This document shows, piece after piece, positions 11,381-22,800 of a stretch of 64,000 nucleotides of DNA. The position numbers and the translations under genes are program-made. The notes under the pieces are model-generated. The model made no database searches, was not told the DNA's origin, and worked only from the letters and a program-made list of their open reading frames with translations. How positions within the stretch are numbered: position 1 is the stretch's first letter; every line of letters begins with the position of its first letter. Source of the DNA: Stramonita haemastoma (lineage: Eukaryota; Mollusca; Gastropoda; Neogastropoda; Muricidae); assembly GCA_030674155.1 (NCBI GenBank), contig CM060319.1, positions 3,114,568 to 3,178,567 on the forward strand, given 5' to 3'.

Positions 11381-11974
11381 AAAGAAACAGATAATTGAGT
11401 AATGTCGAGATGAAATTAGCTAGGAGGACCCTCCCCCAACCAAAACACTATTCTCCCCCTCCCCTGCCGTCCTTGAAAAACTAGGAATGTTGGAGCCCTC
11501 AGAGAAAAAACAAAAACAAAAAAAAAAAAACCTTAATGTTTGACTGTGTGTATGTGATGTACTTTATCTTTTTTTAGAATCATAGGGCCATTGAAAACAT
11601 AATCTGGTCTCAGTAGGGGATGAATTAGGAAAATCAGACAAGACGAGTTGCAGAATTAGTAATATGTTTATGAAATGCTTTAAAAAAAAAAAAAAATTGT
11701 ACATGGTTTATATTGTTATGCTTTTTAAATGAAATTCAGATCAGTTTGATGTTGCCAGGAATAGAAATGACTAGGGCTGATAAATTACAGTGTTGGTACC
11801 ACAGCTGTCAGTATTTTCCCCACTTTCAGCTGCTCTCAGCTGCGATCCATTCCATCCCAGTTGGTGCTAATCATACCAGAATCTGGCCGCACTTGGACAA
11901 GGTAAAAGAAAGGGGCTGATTTTAGCACTGGGTCCTGGACCATGACGGAGTTATGCTGGATTTGTGCGCTGTGG
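11381..11974. other. no clear feature
   Basis: Low-complexity C-rich and A-rich patches and otherwise ordinary AT-rich sequence. I see no gene or repeat boundary here. Confidence 0.5.
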
Positions 11975-12145
11975 CACGCTATTGCCTATTTTACAGCAGT
12001 GCTAGGTAGTGTTGGAAAACCAATGCAATGGTCAGCCACCAAGGCCAGCACAGCAGAGGGATTAGTGTGTGTACACTGTTATTTTTCCTGTAGATAATGT
12101 GGTTGGTGATAGTAGGAAAAGTGTGTGTGTGTGTGCATAAAGTCT
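11975..12145 (+). repeat. dispersed repeat G, copy 2
   Basis: Direct-orientation partner of 1430-1640 (shared cagcagagggattagtgtgtg and agtaggaaaagtgtg). Confidence 0.55.
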
Positions 12146-12149
12146 GTGT

Positions 12150-12335
12150 GGGTGTTTTGACATGCACAAGTCAGGAAGCACATGGGTCTGACTGGTTGGA
12201 GTCTTGTCTAAAATAGTTGACAGTCATTTTGATTTTCCTGTAAAACTGGGAAGAAAGGGAAAGGCTGGGAATTGAACCCTGACTCTTATGATTTACCTAT
12301 TAGGTGAACTACTAAACCATACTGCCACCTTCCGT
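12150..12335 (-). repeat. tRNA-derived SINE, family D, copy 2
   Basis: Shares ttttgacatgcac, aaaggctgggaatt and catactgccacctt with copy 1 at 6025-6220. Confidence 0.55.
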
Positions 12336-12467
12336 ATGAAAGTATTTAAGCCTCAAAGCCTGTTTTGCTGTCAGGGCTCAAACGTGGAGTCAAAACAATA
12401 AAAAGTCATAGAAATGCTAATTGCATTTGGTGGGAATAATGATTTGTGTGTAAAGGTAAAAAAAAAA

Positions 12468-12660
12468 GTCCACAAACCATTGTGTCCACATGCTATTGTG
12501 TTCACATGCATACATTCATACATGCATGCAAACTGACAGGCCCAGGCCCAACTACTAATCATAACCCTAACCTGATACTAACTGTTTACACTTAACCCTG
12601 ACCCTTACCCTGCATGTGAACACACTGGCAGATGGATGCAATTGTACCTGGACATGATAG
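12468..12660 (+). repeat. dispersed repeat F, copy 2
   Basis: Near-identical to 2165-2350, including the telomere-like ataaccctaacctgatac. It lies about 10.3 kb downstream in the same orientation, and repeat G also recurs at a similar distance. Confidence 0.7.
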
Positions 12661-12892
12661 AAAAATTCTGTAGAAAAAAGGCAACTTTGATAAGGAAACA
12701 AATACAATTGCAGACAGGGAAAGAAAAAAAAGGTGGCACTGCACTTGTAACAATGTGTTCTCCCTGGAGAGAACAGTCCAAATTTCACACAGAGAAATCT
12801 GCCATGACTTAACTTTGTATGAAATGAATTGAAATAAAAGTGGGGTTGTTTGTGGTTTTTCGTTGTGGGTTGGTTTTTTTTGGGGGGAGTTC

Positions 12893-13085
12893 TTTTATTT
12901 TGAGGATAATGAATAAGCAATCATGTGCTTATCTAAAACTTATTCCCCATGTGCTTGAGACTTTATCTGTTCCCACCAGCACAAAATGGCCTACTTTTTC
13001 AAAAGGTGGAACGGGTTTTAACATGTACGCTAGATGTTCTATGTCCACTCACACGTAGGACCTCGGTTAAGTCCCATCTTAAGGG
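12893..13085 (-). repeat. SINE family-B fragment (3' half)
   Basis: Contains gaggataatgaataagc, ctgttcccaccagcacaaaa and gacctcggttaagtc, in the order expected for a minus-strand copy lacking the tRNA head. Confidence 0.7.
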
Positions 13086-13170
13086 TGTATGTTTTTTAGG
13101 AGAGGAGTGAGCTTTTTTGTTTAAAGAAGGACAGAGAATTTTTTTTTTAAGGATGTTCAGACACAAAAAA

Positions 13171-13195
13171 TATATATATATATATATATAAATAT

Positions 13196-13242
<47 letters not shown>

Positions 13243-13243
13243 A
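13171..13243. repeat. (TA)n microsatellite
   Basis: An alternating TA tract of about 70 bp with few interruptions. Confidence 0.95.
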
Positions 13244-13429
13244 TATAAATTAAACATGGGGAGACTGCCAGATGGATGACTATGTGTGTTTGCAATCAGC
13301 AGAGTCAGGGGTGGGGAAAGTTTAGGGAAAGGGGTGTTCAGGAAGACATAGGTTATGCATATTCAGGTCACTGACAATGTGGCAAACAAGAGGGGGGAGG
13401 GGGGGGGGGTATACATGGAATATAGTTTG

Positions 13430-14120
13430 TCCTGCAAGAAAATCTGTCCACTGGTGGATTGTCATGAAGCAGCACTCTTGGTTCAGTAGTAAAGCCAGCA
13501 CCACAGTTCTGTTACTGATGTACATGCATCTTCAAGGCAGAATGCTCCTGTCTTGTACTTAAGTGCAGCTGGATTTTTTGTTGTTTGGTTGTTTTTTTTC
13601 ATTTTGTTTTTATTGAGGTTTGGGGTATCACCTTGTGTTTTCTTAGTCTTTTTTTTTCTTTTCTTTTTTTATTAGTGTCTGTAGGTGACATGAGTTTTTT
13701 TTTATTTTTTAAATAAAATATAAAAAAAAGTTTTAGCTGTCAGAAAATGAAAATAAAAGTGGGGGAAGAAAGAGGAGGATGTAGGCCCTACAAAAGGAGA
13801 AAAGAAACTGTTGTTAGAGGCCCCACCCAAAAACAGAAGGGGAAAAAAAGACAATATGAGGGAAAATAGGAGGTTGTAGACCCCATTACCCCCCCCCCCC
13901 CTCCCCCATCCCAAATAAAACAGTATGTTTCACACTGTTTATGGCTGTGCATATGTCGTCAGTTAAAAAGTTTACAGTAAGGTTTAAAATCATAATTTAG
14001 ATAATGAAATCTGCTTAGATGTCTTTTGAAACTTTGCTGCAGATGGATGTTTGTAATTTGTGAAAGCAGCACCAAAGTTTTAGAACATGTTTGTAAGAGT
14101 TTATATTGTAGCCTTGCAAT
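13430..14120 (+). repeat. segmental duplication, copy a
   Basis: Shares an ordered series of blocks with 14712-15310: cttggttcagtagtaaagcc, ttcaaggcagaatgctcctg, a gtcagaaaatgaaaataaaa block, the ggaggcccc minisatellite reduced to one or two copies, and gatgtttgtaatttgtg. The 3060-4200 module is a third relative. 14120-14500 shows no named feature. Confidence 0.75.
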
Positions 14121-14504
14121 TACCATTACTTGTGTGTACAATGTTTTAAGTGGGAAAAGCAGTTACCTAAATAGCTAGAGTTGTTTTTATCATTTTGATC
14201 AGACTGAATTTCCATCTTTAATATCATAGTCCAGAAATGATGATTGTTGTGATCTGTAGATGCAAGATTGTGATCCTGAAGTAAGGGTTGATGCTGGCAG
14301 GAACAGAATGAGTTGTGTTGTGGGCAATCCATGCTGTGGCCTTAGGACTGATAATGAAAGCCATGGCAGATGGGACTGCAACACGAAGGTCAAAGCAGTA
14401 TGAATTTTTGGGCATGATTTTATGTATAGAATCGACAATTAGCTAACCAGTAGTTACTGTATCATTTTCAGTGTATGTGTGTGTGTGTTTCATTTATTCT
14501 ATTT

Positions 14505-14673
14505 TATTTATTTTATTTTATTCTTCAAATTGAGGATAATGGAATAAGCACACATGTGCTTTTTTTCATCCAGTCCCAAATGCAGTTTTTTAAATATTGT
14601 CATCTGTTCCCACCGGCACACAATGGCTTATTCTTACAAAAAGCGGAACAGGATTTAATGTGTGTGCAAGATG

Positions 14674-14713
<40 letters not shown>
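14505..14713 (-). repeat. SINE family-B fragment ending in a (GT)n tract
   Basis: The body and 3' end (attgaggataatggaataag; gttcccaccggcacacaatg) are truncated where a GT microsatellite begins at 14677. Confidence 0.75.
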
Positions 14714-14715
<2 letters not shown>

Positions 14716-15310
14716 GCAAATCTGTGCTCTGGTGTTATAATTCTATGGATATGTAGCCATGACATAACTGAAGCGGCACTCATGGTTCTGTTGTAAAGCC
14801 AACACCGTAGTTGCATTCCTGATGTATGTGCCTCTTCAAGACAGAATACTCCTGTCTTAATGATAGAACTTCTACTTTGGGGGGGTTTGTTTTTGAACGA
14901 GTGTTTATGTTGCTGACATGAATATTGGATGTCAGAAAATGAAAATAGAAGGAAAAGTGGGGAAAAAGAGGATGGAGGACCCACAAAAGAGAAATGGGGA
15001 GAAGAAAAGGTGGTTGGAGGCCCCGCTCAAAAAAAGAAAGAAAACCAGATGGGAAAAAATAGGAGGATGGAGGCCCCACCAAAAGAAAAAGAAAAAGAAA
15101 TGTTTGACTCTGTACTATCTGTGAATATTTATGTCACCATTTATACATTTTACAGCGTGTTATAAAACCATATTTTGAATATTAAAAACTGTTTAACTGT
15201 CCATTGAATCTTTGTTGTTGACATGCTAGACTGGATGTTTGTAAATTTGTGGAGGCAGCACCAAAGTGTAGTACTTGTTTGTCTGATTTTGTAGTGCTTT
15301 TTTTTTTTTT
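14712..15310 (+). repeat. segmental duplication, copy b
   Basis: Second copy of the 13430-14120 module, 1.3 kb downstream in direct orientation. Divergence of the shared blocks is visible by eye (roughly one mismatch in five to ten bases), so the duplication is old. 15310-15820 shows no feature. Confidence 0.75.
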
Positions 15311-16085
15311 TCATTTTGATCAAATTGACCATTTTCCAATGTTTTCCTTGATGTAGTAAAAGAGCTGTGTGTGCAGGGGTACAAGTGATGATAACAGAAG
15401 TAACAGTTTATTCAGTGCCAGTCCAAATCTCTGAGGGCTTCACACTATTTTCCCTATAGTTTTTCCCTTTAGATATTTAGGAACTGTCGTAATAATATAA
15501 CTGCAAACACAGATCTTATAAATGAAAAGCGCCAAATTTAGCATGCCCCTTCCATTGACCTAGTCCAAGTGTGGTCAGGTCCTGCTATCATAGAGCAGCT
15601 GAAAGTGGGGGGAAGTGACAGCTGTGGAAGGAGCAGCAAACAAAACAAGTGTTTTTGCTGTGCATGTGATACAACACTTCAGCATGCAAGCGAATGTGGG
15701 CAAGAGTTTAAAGCTCAAACCAACATCCAAGAGTCCCAATAACTGAGATGTTATGCCTAAAAGCATCGTAAGTAAAATGATCTCTTATCACAACGCACAG
15801 ACATATATTAATATACAGTATCAGTGTTGATTCTAGGGTGCGCCCTTGCGGGATTCCCGCATTTTTTTTCAGCTTTGCCGCAAAATAATGTGACCAGTGC
15901 GCCCTGACGGACGCAAAAAAACTGTGGATAGCGCATATTTGAACAAACAGTGCGCCCGCGCAACTGCCGTTTGTATAGTTTCAAAATAGGGCTACATGCG
16001 TGGGTCATTATGTTGATACACCAGGGACAGCAGGATGCACTGATTAGCGCCCACAGTCATCAAAATCGTCACACAGCGGCTGGTC

Positions 16086-16163
16086 TGACGTCATTTTCTG
16101 ACTCATTTACGTCATTACGTCATTTTTCAAAGGACCCGTGAACTCCTGAAACAAGTGACGTCA
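16086..16163. promoter_or_regulatory. cluster of CRE/ATF-like motifs
   Basis: TGACGTCA occurs at 16086-16093 and 16156-16163, with TACGTCA at 16108-16114 and 16116-16122, four in 78 bp. It lies inside the TIR-bounded element; no promoter activity is implied. Confidence 0.35.
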
Positions 16164-16334
16164 TTGTGACAGATATCGTTAGTGGAAGAAGCTGCATCCC
16201 GGCAGGGTTCAAAGCTGGCAGACCAAAGAGTTTTCAAGGCGGTTTTTCAGATCTGGCTTGACAAGTAGCCGGTGTTTGGCAACAATGATGGCATAGGGTA
16301 GACTATCGGCTGGAGATATCAAAAATGATTTTGA

Positions 16335-16362
16335 CCCCCCCCCCCCCTCTCTCTCTCCTTCT

Positions 16363-16409
<47 letters not shown>

Positions 16410-16695
16410 CCTCCCTCCTGGGGAGGGGGAAGGGGCAAGACTTTGATATTGGCTTTCACCTCTCCTCATCTAGATCTCTCTAACTCTGAAAGTGGAAATA
16501 CAAAATTGACTTTGACCCCCCCCCCCCCCCCCCCCCCCTTCTCTCTCTCTCTCTTTGCTTTATGGGACTGGAGGAAAAGATAAGAATGGATATTGGCTTT
16601 AACCCCTTTTGTCATCTAGATCTAAATCTAGTTCACCCTCCAACTCTGATTGGAAATACAAAATGGACTTTTGACATCCATTCCTCCCTCCCCAA

Positions 16696-16770
<75 letters not shown>

Positions 16771-16946
16771 GGTAAAAGGGGAAGGAGGGGGGGGGGGGGT
16801 GTAAGACTGATTTTGGCTCTTGCCTCTTTTTTCATCTAGATCTAGCTCTCTCTCCAACTCAAAATGTGGAAATACAAATTTGACTTTGACTCTCTCTCTC
16901 CTTCCCTCCCTCTCCCCTCTCTCTTTCTCTAACCCCCCCCCCCCTC

Positions 16947-16997
<51 letters not shown>

Positions 16998-17090
16998 CTC
17001 TCTCTATCTCTCTCTCTTGTATACAAACAATGCATCTCCTCCTGTATCTATGTAGTATGTATCCCTCCACATCTGAATGTACCACAATCT

Positions 17091-17121
<31 letters not shown>

Positions 17122-17125
17122 TTCC
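16335..17125. repeat. tandem units with C-runs and (CT)n tracts
   Basis: Three to four units of roughly 140-240 bp each carry catctagatct, tggaaatacaaa and ttgactttgac followed by a poly-C/(CT)n block. Unit length differs mainly through the microsatellite. Confidence 0.85.
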
Positions 17126-17391
17126 TGTGTAAGAAAATCATTTTACAGACCAGCTGCAATACATAGGGTGTATATTAAATCCTGTCTGCTGACATACCAT
17201 CCTGTTTGTTTTGTTTCTTGTTCTTGAAAAATAGCAGAAATCAGAGTACTAATGGTATTATGAGCAAATACTACTTACTATTTGTCCCCTTTTTTATGAA
17301 GAGAAAAGGGGGGGGGGGGGGGCAAATGCCCCCCATTTTTCATTTCAGGGGCCCTTGGGCCCCCTTTTTTGAAATCCTAGAATCAACACTG

Positions 17392-18854
17392 CAGTATTAT
17401 CTGCATTCATCGAAAACTGGAAATTTTCAAGAGTTTTTAGCTCATTGCCAAATTAAACGAATAGTTCAGTGACACATGCCTGACCAAGAACAAATCGGAT
17501 GATAAGACTAGGCTGCTTTTGTCATCATCTGTGAGTGGATTTAAGCTCACACACACACACACACACACACATACACACAGAGTGACACACACATACAATG
17601 GCTATCAATGATTGAGCTTAGCATGGGTACGCTACAAAATTAGTATGTGTTAATCACACCCTTGAATTTCTTAAACAGCTCCTTGAAACATCTTTGGATT
17701 CTGTAGTGTTGAGAGGTCTGTGTGAACCTTGTATATATCTAATGGGAGAAATGAACCCTATACATATCTGATGGGGAAAAATCTTAATGATCCCAACATT
17801 CTGAACTTAGGTTCACACAACAACACTGCCAACACCTTTTTCATGACTGGTTTTTAATTTTCTCTTTTTTTGACAGTTTACGGATTTTTATATTGTTATA
17901 CATGATTTATTATTTGAGGAAACAGTTTTTCTAGATTTTTTTTTTAAGCTTCAGGGGGCTGCACCCCCTCTACCCCATTTTTAGAGGGGAGGAATCACAC
18001 CTCTCCCTTGAACTCATGCACTGTAATATTTTTCATTTTGACTCTGAACAGTTGGTTGCTTTGCTCTGTTATTTGTGTAGTGCATACTTTGGGTGTTCAC
18101 TTATAATCTAAGACTTTTTTTTTGCTATGATCCTTTGGCAAAGACTAAGATTTAACTGCTGACTATGGTGATTTTTTTTTTAAAGTTCACTATTGGAAAT
18201 TTGGGGGAAAATTACCCCTGCAATTGGGCAGTATAGAGTGAGTGAAAGCTGTTCTTGATCCACACATTGCATTCTTTCTTGCAGAAAATGTAAATCATTA
18301 TTGCCTTCCGTGTTCAGTTTGTAAGTTGTCAAGATAATCCTCAATTTCAATATTTAATGGGTTTTTTTTTATTGTAGACAAGTCTTCAACAATTTCAATG
18401 GTTTTTTTTTCTCTATTGTACGTCATCGCAGTCAGTCTGTAAATCTAAACAATTTGGGATCTAAGCATTGACTTTAAAGAATGTTCACTCTTTACGTCTT
18501 CCTACCCCATTTACGAGTAGACTCATAAGCTTTGTCCAACCATATCACCCCATTCACAAGTACACTCGTAACAGAGCACTAAGCTTGAATAGAGTGCTCT
18601 TATTCGGTTATTTCCACAAATTACTCAGTCTGGTAGCTGGGATGACTTCACAAATGGTTTGTTTACATGCCACGATGGCACTTTTTGTTCTGTGTGGAGT
18701 TTTCACTGATCCATCGCCTATCAATCAATATGAGTAAATGCTCAACAATGTCTCAGAGCTAAAGAAGCCACTTAGCAAGTTTGCGAGTGGATTATGGACT
18801 ACAATAGCAATTCAATTGAGGGTCTAGCTTAGTAATGATGATAATATCAGCAAT
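17392..18854. other. no clear feature
   Basis: Contains a short CA repeat (17541-17572) and T-runs. A G/C patch at 17308-17365 belongs to the preceding element. An 89-codon plus-strand frame at 18468 lacks any coding signature. Confidence 0.5.
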
Positions 18855-19208
18855 GGGGACGGGATAGCCTAGTGGTCAGAACATTGCGCTTGTAATTTGA
18901 TGACCCAGGTTCGATTCCCGGTCAAGAGGATTTTTCCTCTGGAGTTAACATCAGTGCTGACTCCACTCCCCCCAAAGTCCTTCAGATGAGATTATAAACC
19001 GAGGCCCCGTGTGCGAACGCACGCATAACATCTTGCGCACACGTTAAATCCTGTTCCGCTTTGCGTAAGAGTAGGTCATTGTATGCCGGTGGGAATAGAT
19101 ATTTACAAAACTGCATACACATGGGGACTGGATGTAAAAAGTATATGATTGCTTATCCCATTATCCTCGATATAAAAGAATAAAATAAAATAAATGATAA
19201 ATAAATAA
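18855..19208 (+). repeat. tRNA-derived SINE, family B, full length
   Basis: Head with box A (tagcctagtggtcagaaca) and box B (ggttcgattcc); body with gttaacatcagtgctgactc, agatgagattataaaccgag and gtgggaatagat; 3' end atcctcgatataaaagaat and an AAATA-type tail. This copy serves as a reference for the family. Confidence 0.9.
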
Positions 19209-19899
19209 ACCAGAGTGACACAGGAAGCAAAAGACTGGTAGATGGAACTCTCTATGGAGTAGGGTGAAGTACTCGCACCCACTGACCATCATCCATACTT
19301 GGTGGAAAGGAAATGATTTTATCCCCAAATCTTGGAAACTTTAATGTAAATTCCTACAGTTATTGCAATCAATAGATCAATAAGTATTCTGGCGAAGTGG
19401 TGAAGGCAGAGATGATACCTATGTCACTGAGTCAGTGTTTTCCTAATCAGAGCTAGACACTGCGTTTATAAGTGGTGTGCAGGCATGATGGTCTTTACTT
19501 TTGTTTTATTTTTTGTTTTTCTGCTGGAGTAATAAATTGTACAGAAATGTTTTGCTTGCTTTTTTTTTTTTTTTTTTTTTTGCTGTGGGTTTTTCAGTAA
19601 AATGTTGCATTTTGGGGGGGGGGGGGGGGGTTCAACGATTTTATTTGCTTAAACAAAACAATTATTTTTTATTCAATAGCCATGAAAACTGGACCGATGG
19701 TAGTTTACTTGGCATCCTCACTGTGAAATGTGAAAGCATCTATTACATTGTTCAGTAGTCGGCACTTGTTTTCTCAGCATGCCTGTGTTTTCATGGACAC
19801 CTGGCTGCACAGTTGAGCAGGGGGGAAAACTCTGGCCGCACATGTGGGTAGAAAGAGTTACCAACACTTATCTCTTTCACTTCAATCAGACAATAAGAC
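19209..19899. other. no gene; homopolymer runs
   Basis: Poly-T at 19560-19581 and poly-G at 19612-19630 are the only distinctive features between the SINE and the candidate 3'UTR. Confidence 0.6.
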
Positions 19900-22800
19900 A
19901 CAGATGCATTTATATCTTTTTATTAGAACATTTTTGCATCAAAACACAGAATGATAAATACTATGCAGAAGAATGATCTCAGACAGCCTCTGAAATACTA
20001 TAACTGTTTTCCCTCTAAAAGCTGTTCCTCATATGACTACTGCAGTGAACCGTAAAAGTGAAAGCCATTTCTGTTTTTCATAAGTTCATACAACCATTAG
20101 CTGCGCGTCAAATCAAAAACGAAAAAATTAGCCAGCCTAAGAAACCAATAAACATGTGACTGCAAAAAAAGGCAAAAACTCACAACCTGTCACTGTCTAC
20201 ATAATTGCACACTTCCTTCCCATCTACATACACATGGGGGTAAAAGAAAGAGATCTACAAAAGTAGCAAATAAATACATTCTACTAAATCCTTCACAATG
20301 GCACAGAAATATTGTGGTTTTCACAACTTATTATGGCAACAAGGTATCTGAAACATAAAAGAGCAAAGACCAGATCAGATTTTTTTTTCAGATAGAATAT
20401 TAATTCAGTAACACAAACTCTAACCGGAAAGATCAGATGTGTATTTTTTCTTTTAAATAAAAGCATTTAGTGACCAAAAAAAGTAATACAACTGATGAAA
20501 GAAGTCAAATTTCCAGGTGACTTTCATCTGACTGAATGCGAAGCGAACAGTTGCTATAGTCATTCCCTTCCTTCTCCTGAGGTCTCTCTCCAGCAACTGT
20601 CATTGTTGATAGAGAATGCCCCTACAAACAGCAAAGTTGTGTCCATTTAAGGCTACAGAAAAGTTTCAGGGTATAACCACTGAGGAATAGCACTACCTAA
20701 GCAGAGCAGGACTGCTCAAGACAGAACTTGAGGATACTCAATGAAGGGAACAGTGTTTTGCAGCCCATCCTACATAGAGAGAGGTGGGCACTACCAGGTT
20801 CAACTTGCACAAGTCACACTGCCTCAAAAACTCACTGCCATACTTCAAAGATTCCTCAAGAAGTTAGGATGAAGTCAAAGGGCATTTTCTGCAGTGACAT
20901 GAAAACACACAAATCTTACAAATTGCAAAGTAGCACTGTCATTTGCTTTTGGTTCCATCTCCAACTTTCCTCATGGGGGAGGGGGGGGGGGGGGGGGGAG
21001 GGACTAAAATGTTGTAAAGATCTAACTTAATGGGGCACAGCAGTGATTTTTTTTCAGGCAGCATGTTCTAAGCAGTGTGTCTGGGCAGATCACTTGTACA
21101 CACACGAACTATTCAGCTACTCTGCTTCCCTGAAGTCAGTTTAGAAACTAATAAGGGAGGAAACCAATTTCCAAACTGATGACTGTTTCAGTATTCACAT
21201 CAGATTCAAAACTGGGGATATGACTTTATGAAGTTGACAGCTGGGGACAATGACCTTTCGACTCTGCAGAAAAGACTTTGATGCATACATAAACAGTTAT
21301 CACTGACAAAACCTTGCCAAGAGGGAGTACCAGTTTGCTTCCAGTTTCTCTTAAACACTGCAGCTGATGATAGCTGCAGCACACTAAAAATGAAAGACTT
21401 GAAAGGTTCTAAATAATAACATATAACAGGGAAGAGCAAAATGAAGATATACTTAAGATAACCTTACTTGTAATAATTTAAAAACATGCATTTAAAAAGG
21501 CAAATAAGAAACAAACTGAGCTATAAATGTTCAAGCAAGACGCTTTCACATTGAAACAAATCCAATACAGTTCGACAAGATGGTAGCCTACCTAATTTTT
21601 TTTTCCCTTTGAAGAGAATAATTCACAACACGGTCATTAATGTTGGCATAAAAAAATGCCTACCAATTAGAAAACACACCCAGACACAATGTACACAAAA
21701 AGCACCAGTAAACAAGCTAAAAAAAAATTTTTTTAATCTAAGAATGATCAGAAATAAAAATCAAACCATCATACCTCGTATGCTAAGTTCAGCTTTAAAA
21801 CTACTACACCACCATGACTCTTACCATCTCTAAGCACCATAAAAAATACCTACACTGTCATCAAATCTCAAAGTCAGTAAATAAAATGGATAGAAAAAAA
21901 AACCCAGGTTTCAAATCATCACAATTTCACAGCCTTTACCCAAAAGCAGCAAAACATTTACAATAAAAAATTTTAAAAACCTGTTAAGATACTTGAAGAG
22001 AATAACAGTAAAAGACAAAATACCACAAAAGAGCATAAAATAAACCATGACCATGAACATTTTACTTGCAAACTATGCGGGAATAAAGCCGTTTAATGTT
22101 GACAGATAAAGCAGTTAATGCAACCCTCTCCATCCCCAACCCCCCCCTTTTATATTTTACCTTTTTTTTTCTTTTTTTTTTCCTTTCCTGTCTTTTTGAG
22201 TCAGCTGTCCTACAGAAAGGCAAAAATCATAAGAGTTACATTTTATCAGCAGTTTTGTGCACATTGAAGCTCTGCATAGTATGGACACGAAAAGAGTGCT
22301 TTTGAACTTTTAAAGTATGATAAGCATAAAAAATATATATATAATCATAACAAAAAATATATCTCGCTCGTAAGCCTTTTGCTTTTTATGGAATTGGGTG
22401 TGCTACAGAATGTGTGACATGACAATTTCCTTTCAAAAAGGAAAAACAAAAGTATTGTACTACATCCCTTCTCAATAATACTCTATCTTATCTGCCTTGG
22501 GCCTTTCCCCAATACCAATACAATCTGACATGCCTTCAAATGTACAACCGCCTTGGCTCTGTTAGTTTTTCAAAGCAGATGTAAATTTATTTACTGTTGA
22601 CATCTTTTACCCTGGTCTAAAACTTTCACATTTTTAGAAGTAGATCTTTTAACAAGTTTTTAAGATTTTCCATGACACAAAGAACCAGGTGATGAAGTGT
22701 CTATGAAATGTACAATGAACACAAATGGATTACTTTACAAAAACCAAGCAAAGATTTTATTCCCCCCACGCTTTCTTATACAGGCAATCAATAAATTGGT

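Larger units (their letters stand above)
15822..17391. mobile_element. non-autonomous DNA-transposon-like element with perfect 16-bp inverted repeats
   Basis: CAGTGTTGATTCTAGG (15822-15837) is exactly inverted at 17376-17391, and cagtat flanks both ends (15816-15821, 17392-17397) as a possible target duplication. The CAGTG terminus recalls hAT elements, but those make 8-bp duplications, so the superfamily is open. No transposase is seen. The interior holds GC-rich arms, a CRE-motif cluster and a CT-rich minisatellite. Confidence 0.65.

Noticed and set aside
18855..18930. Genuine tRNA genes at the SINE heads
   Set aside because: A and B boxes are present, but no copy folds convincingly into a full cloverleaf by eye and each is followed by the same SINE body and tail.
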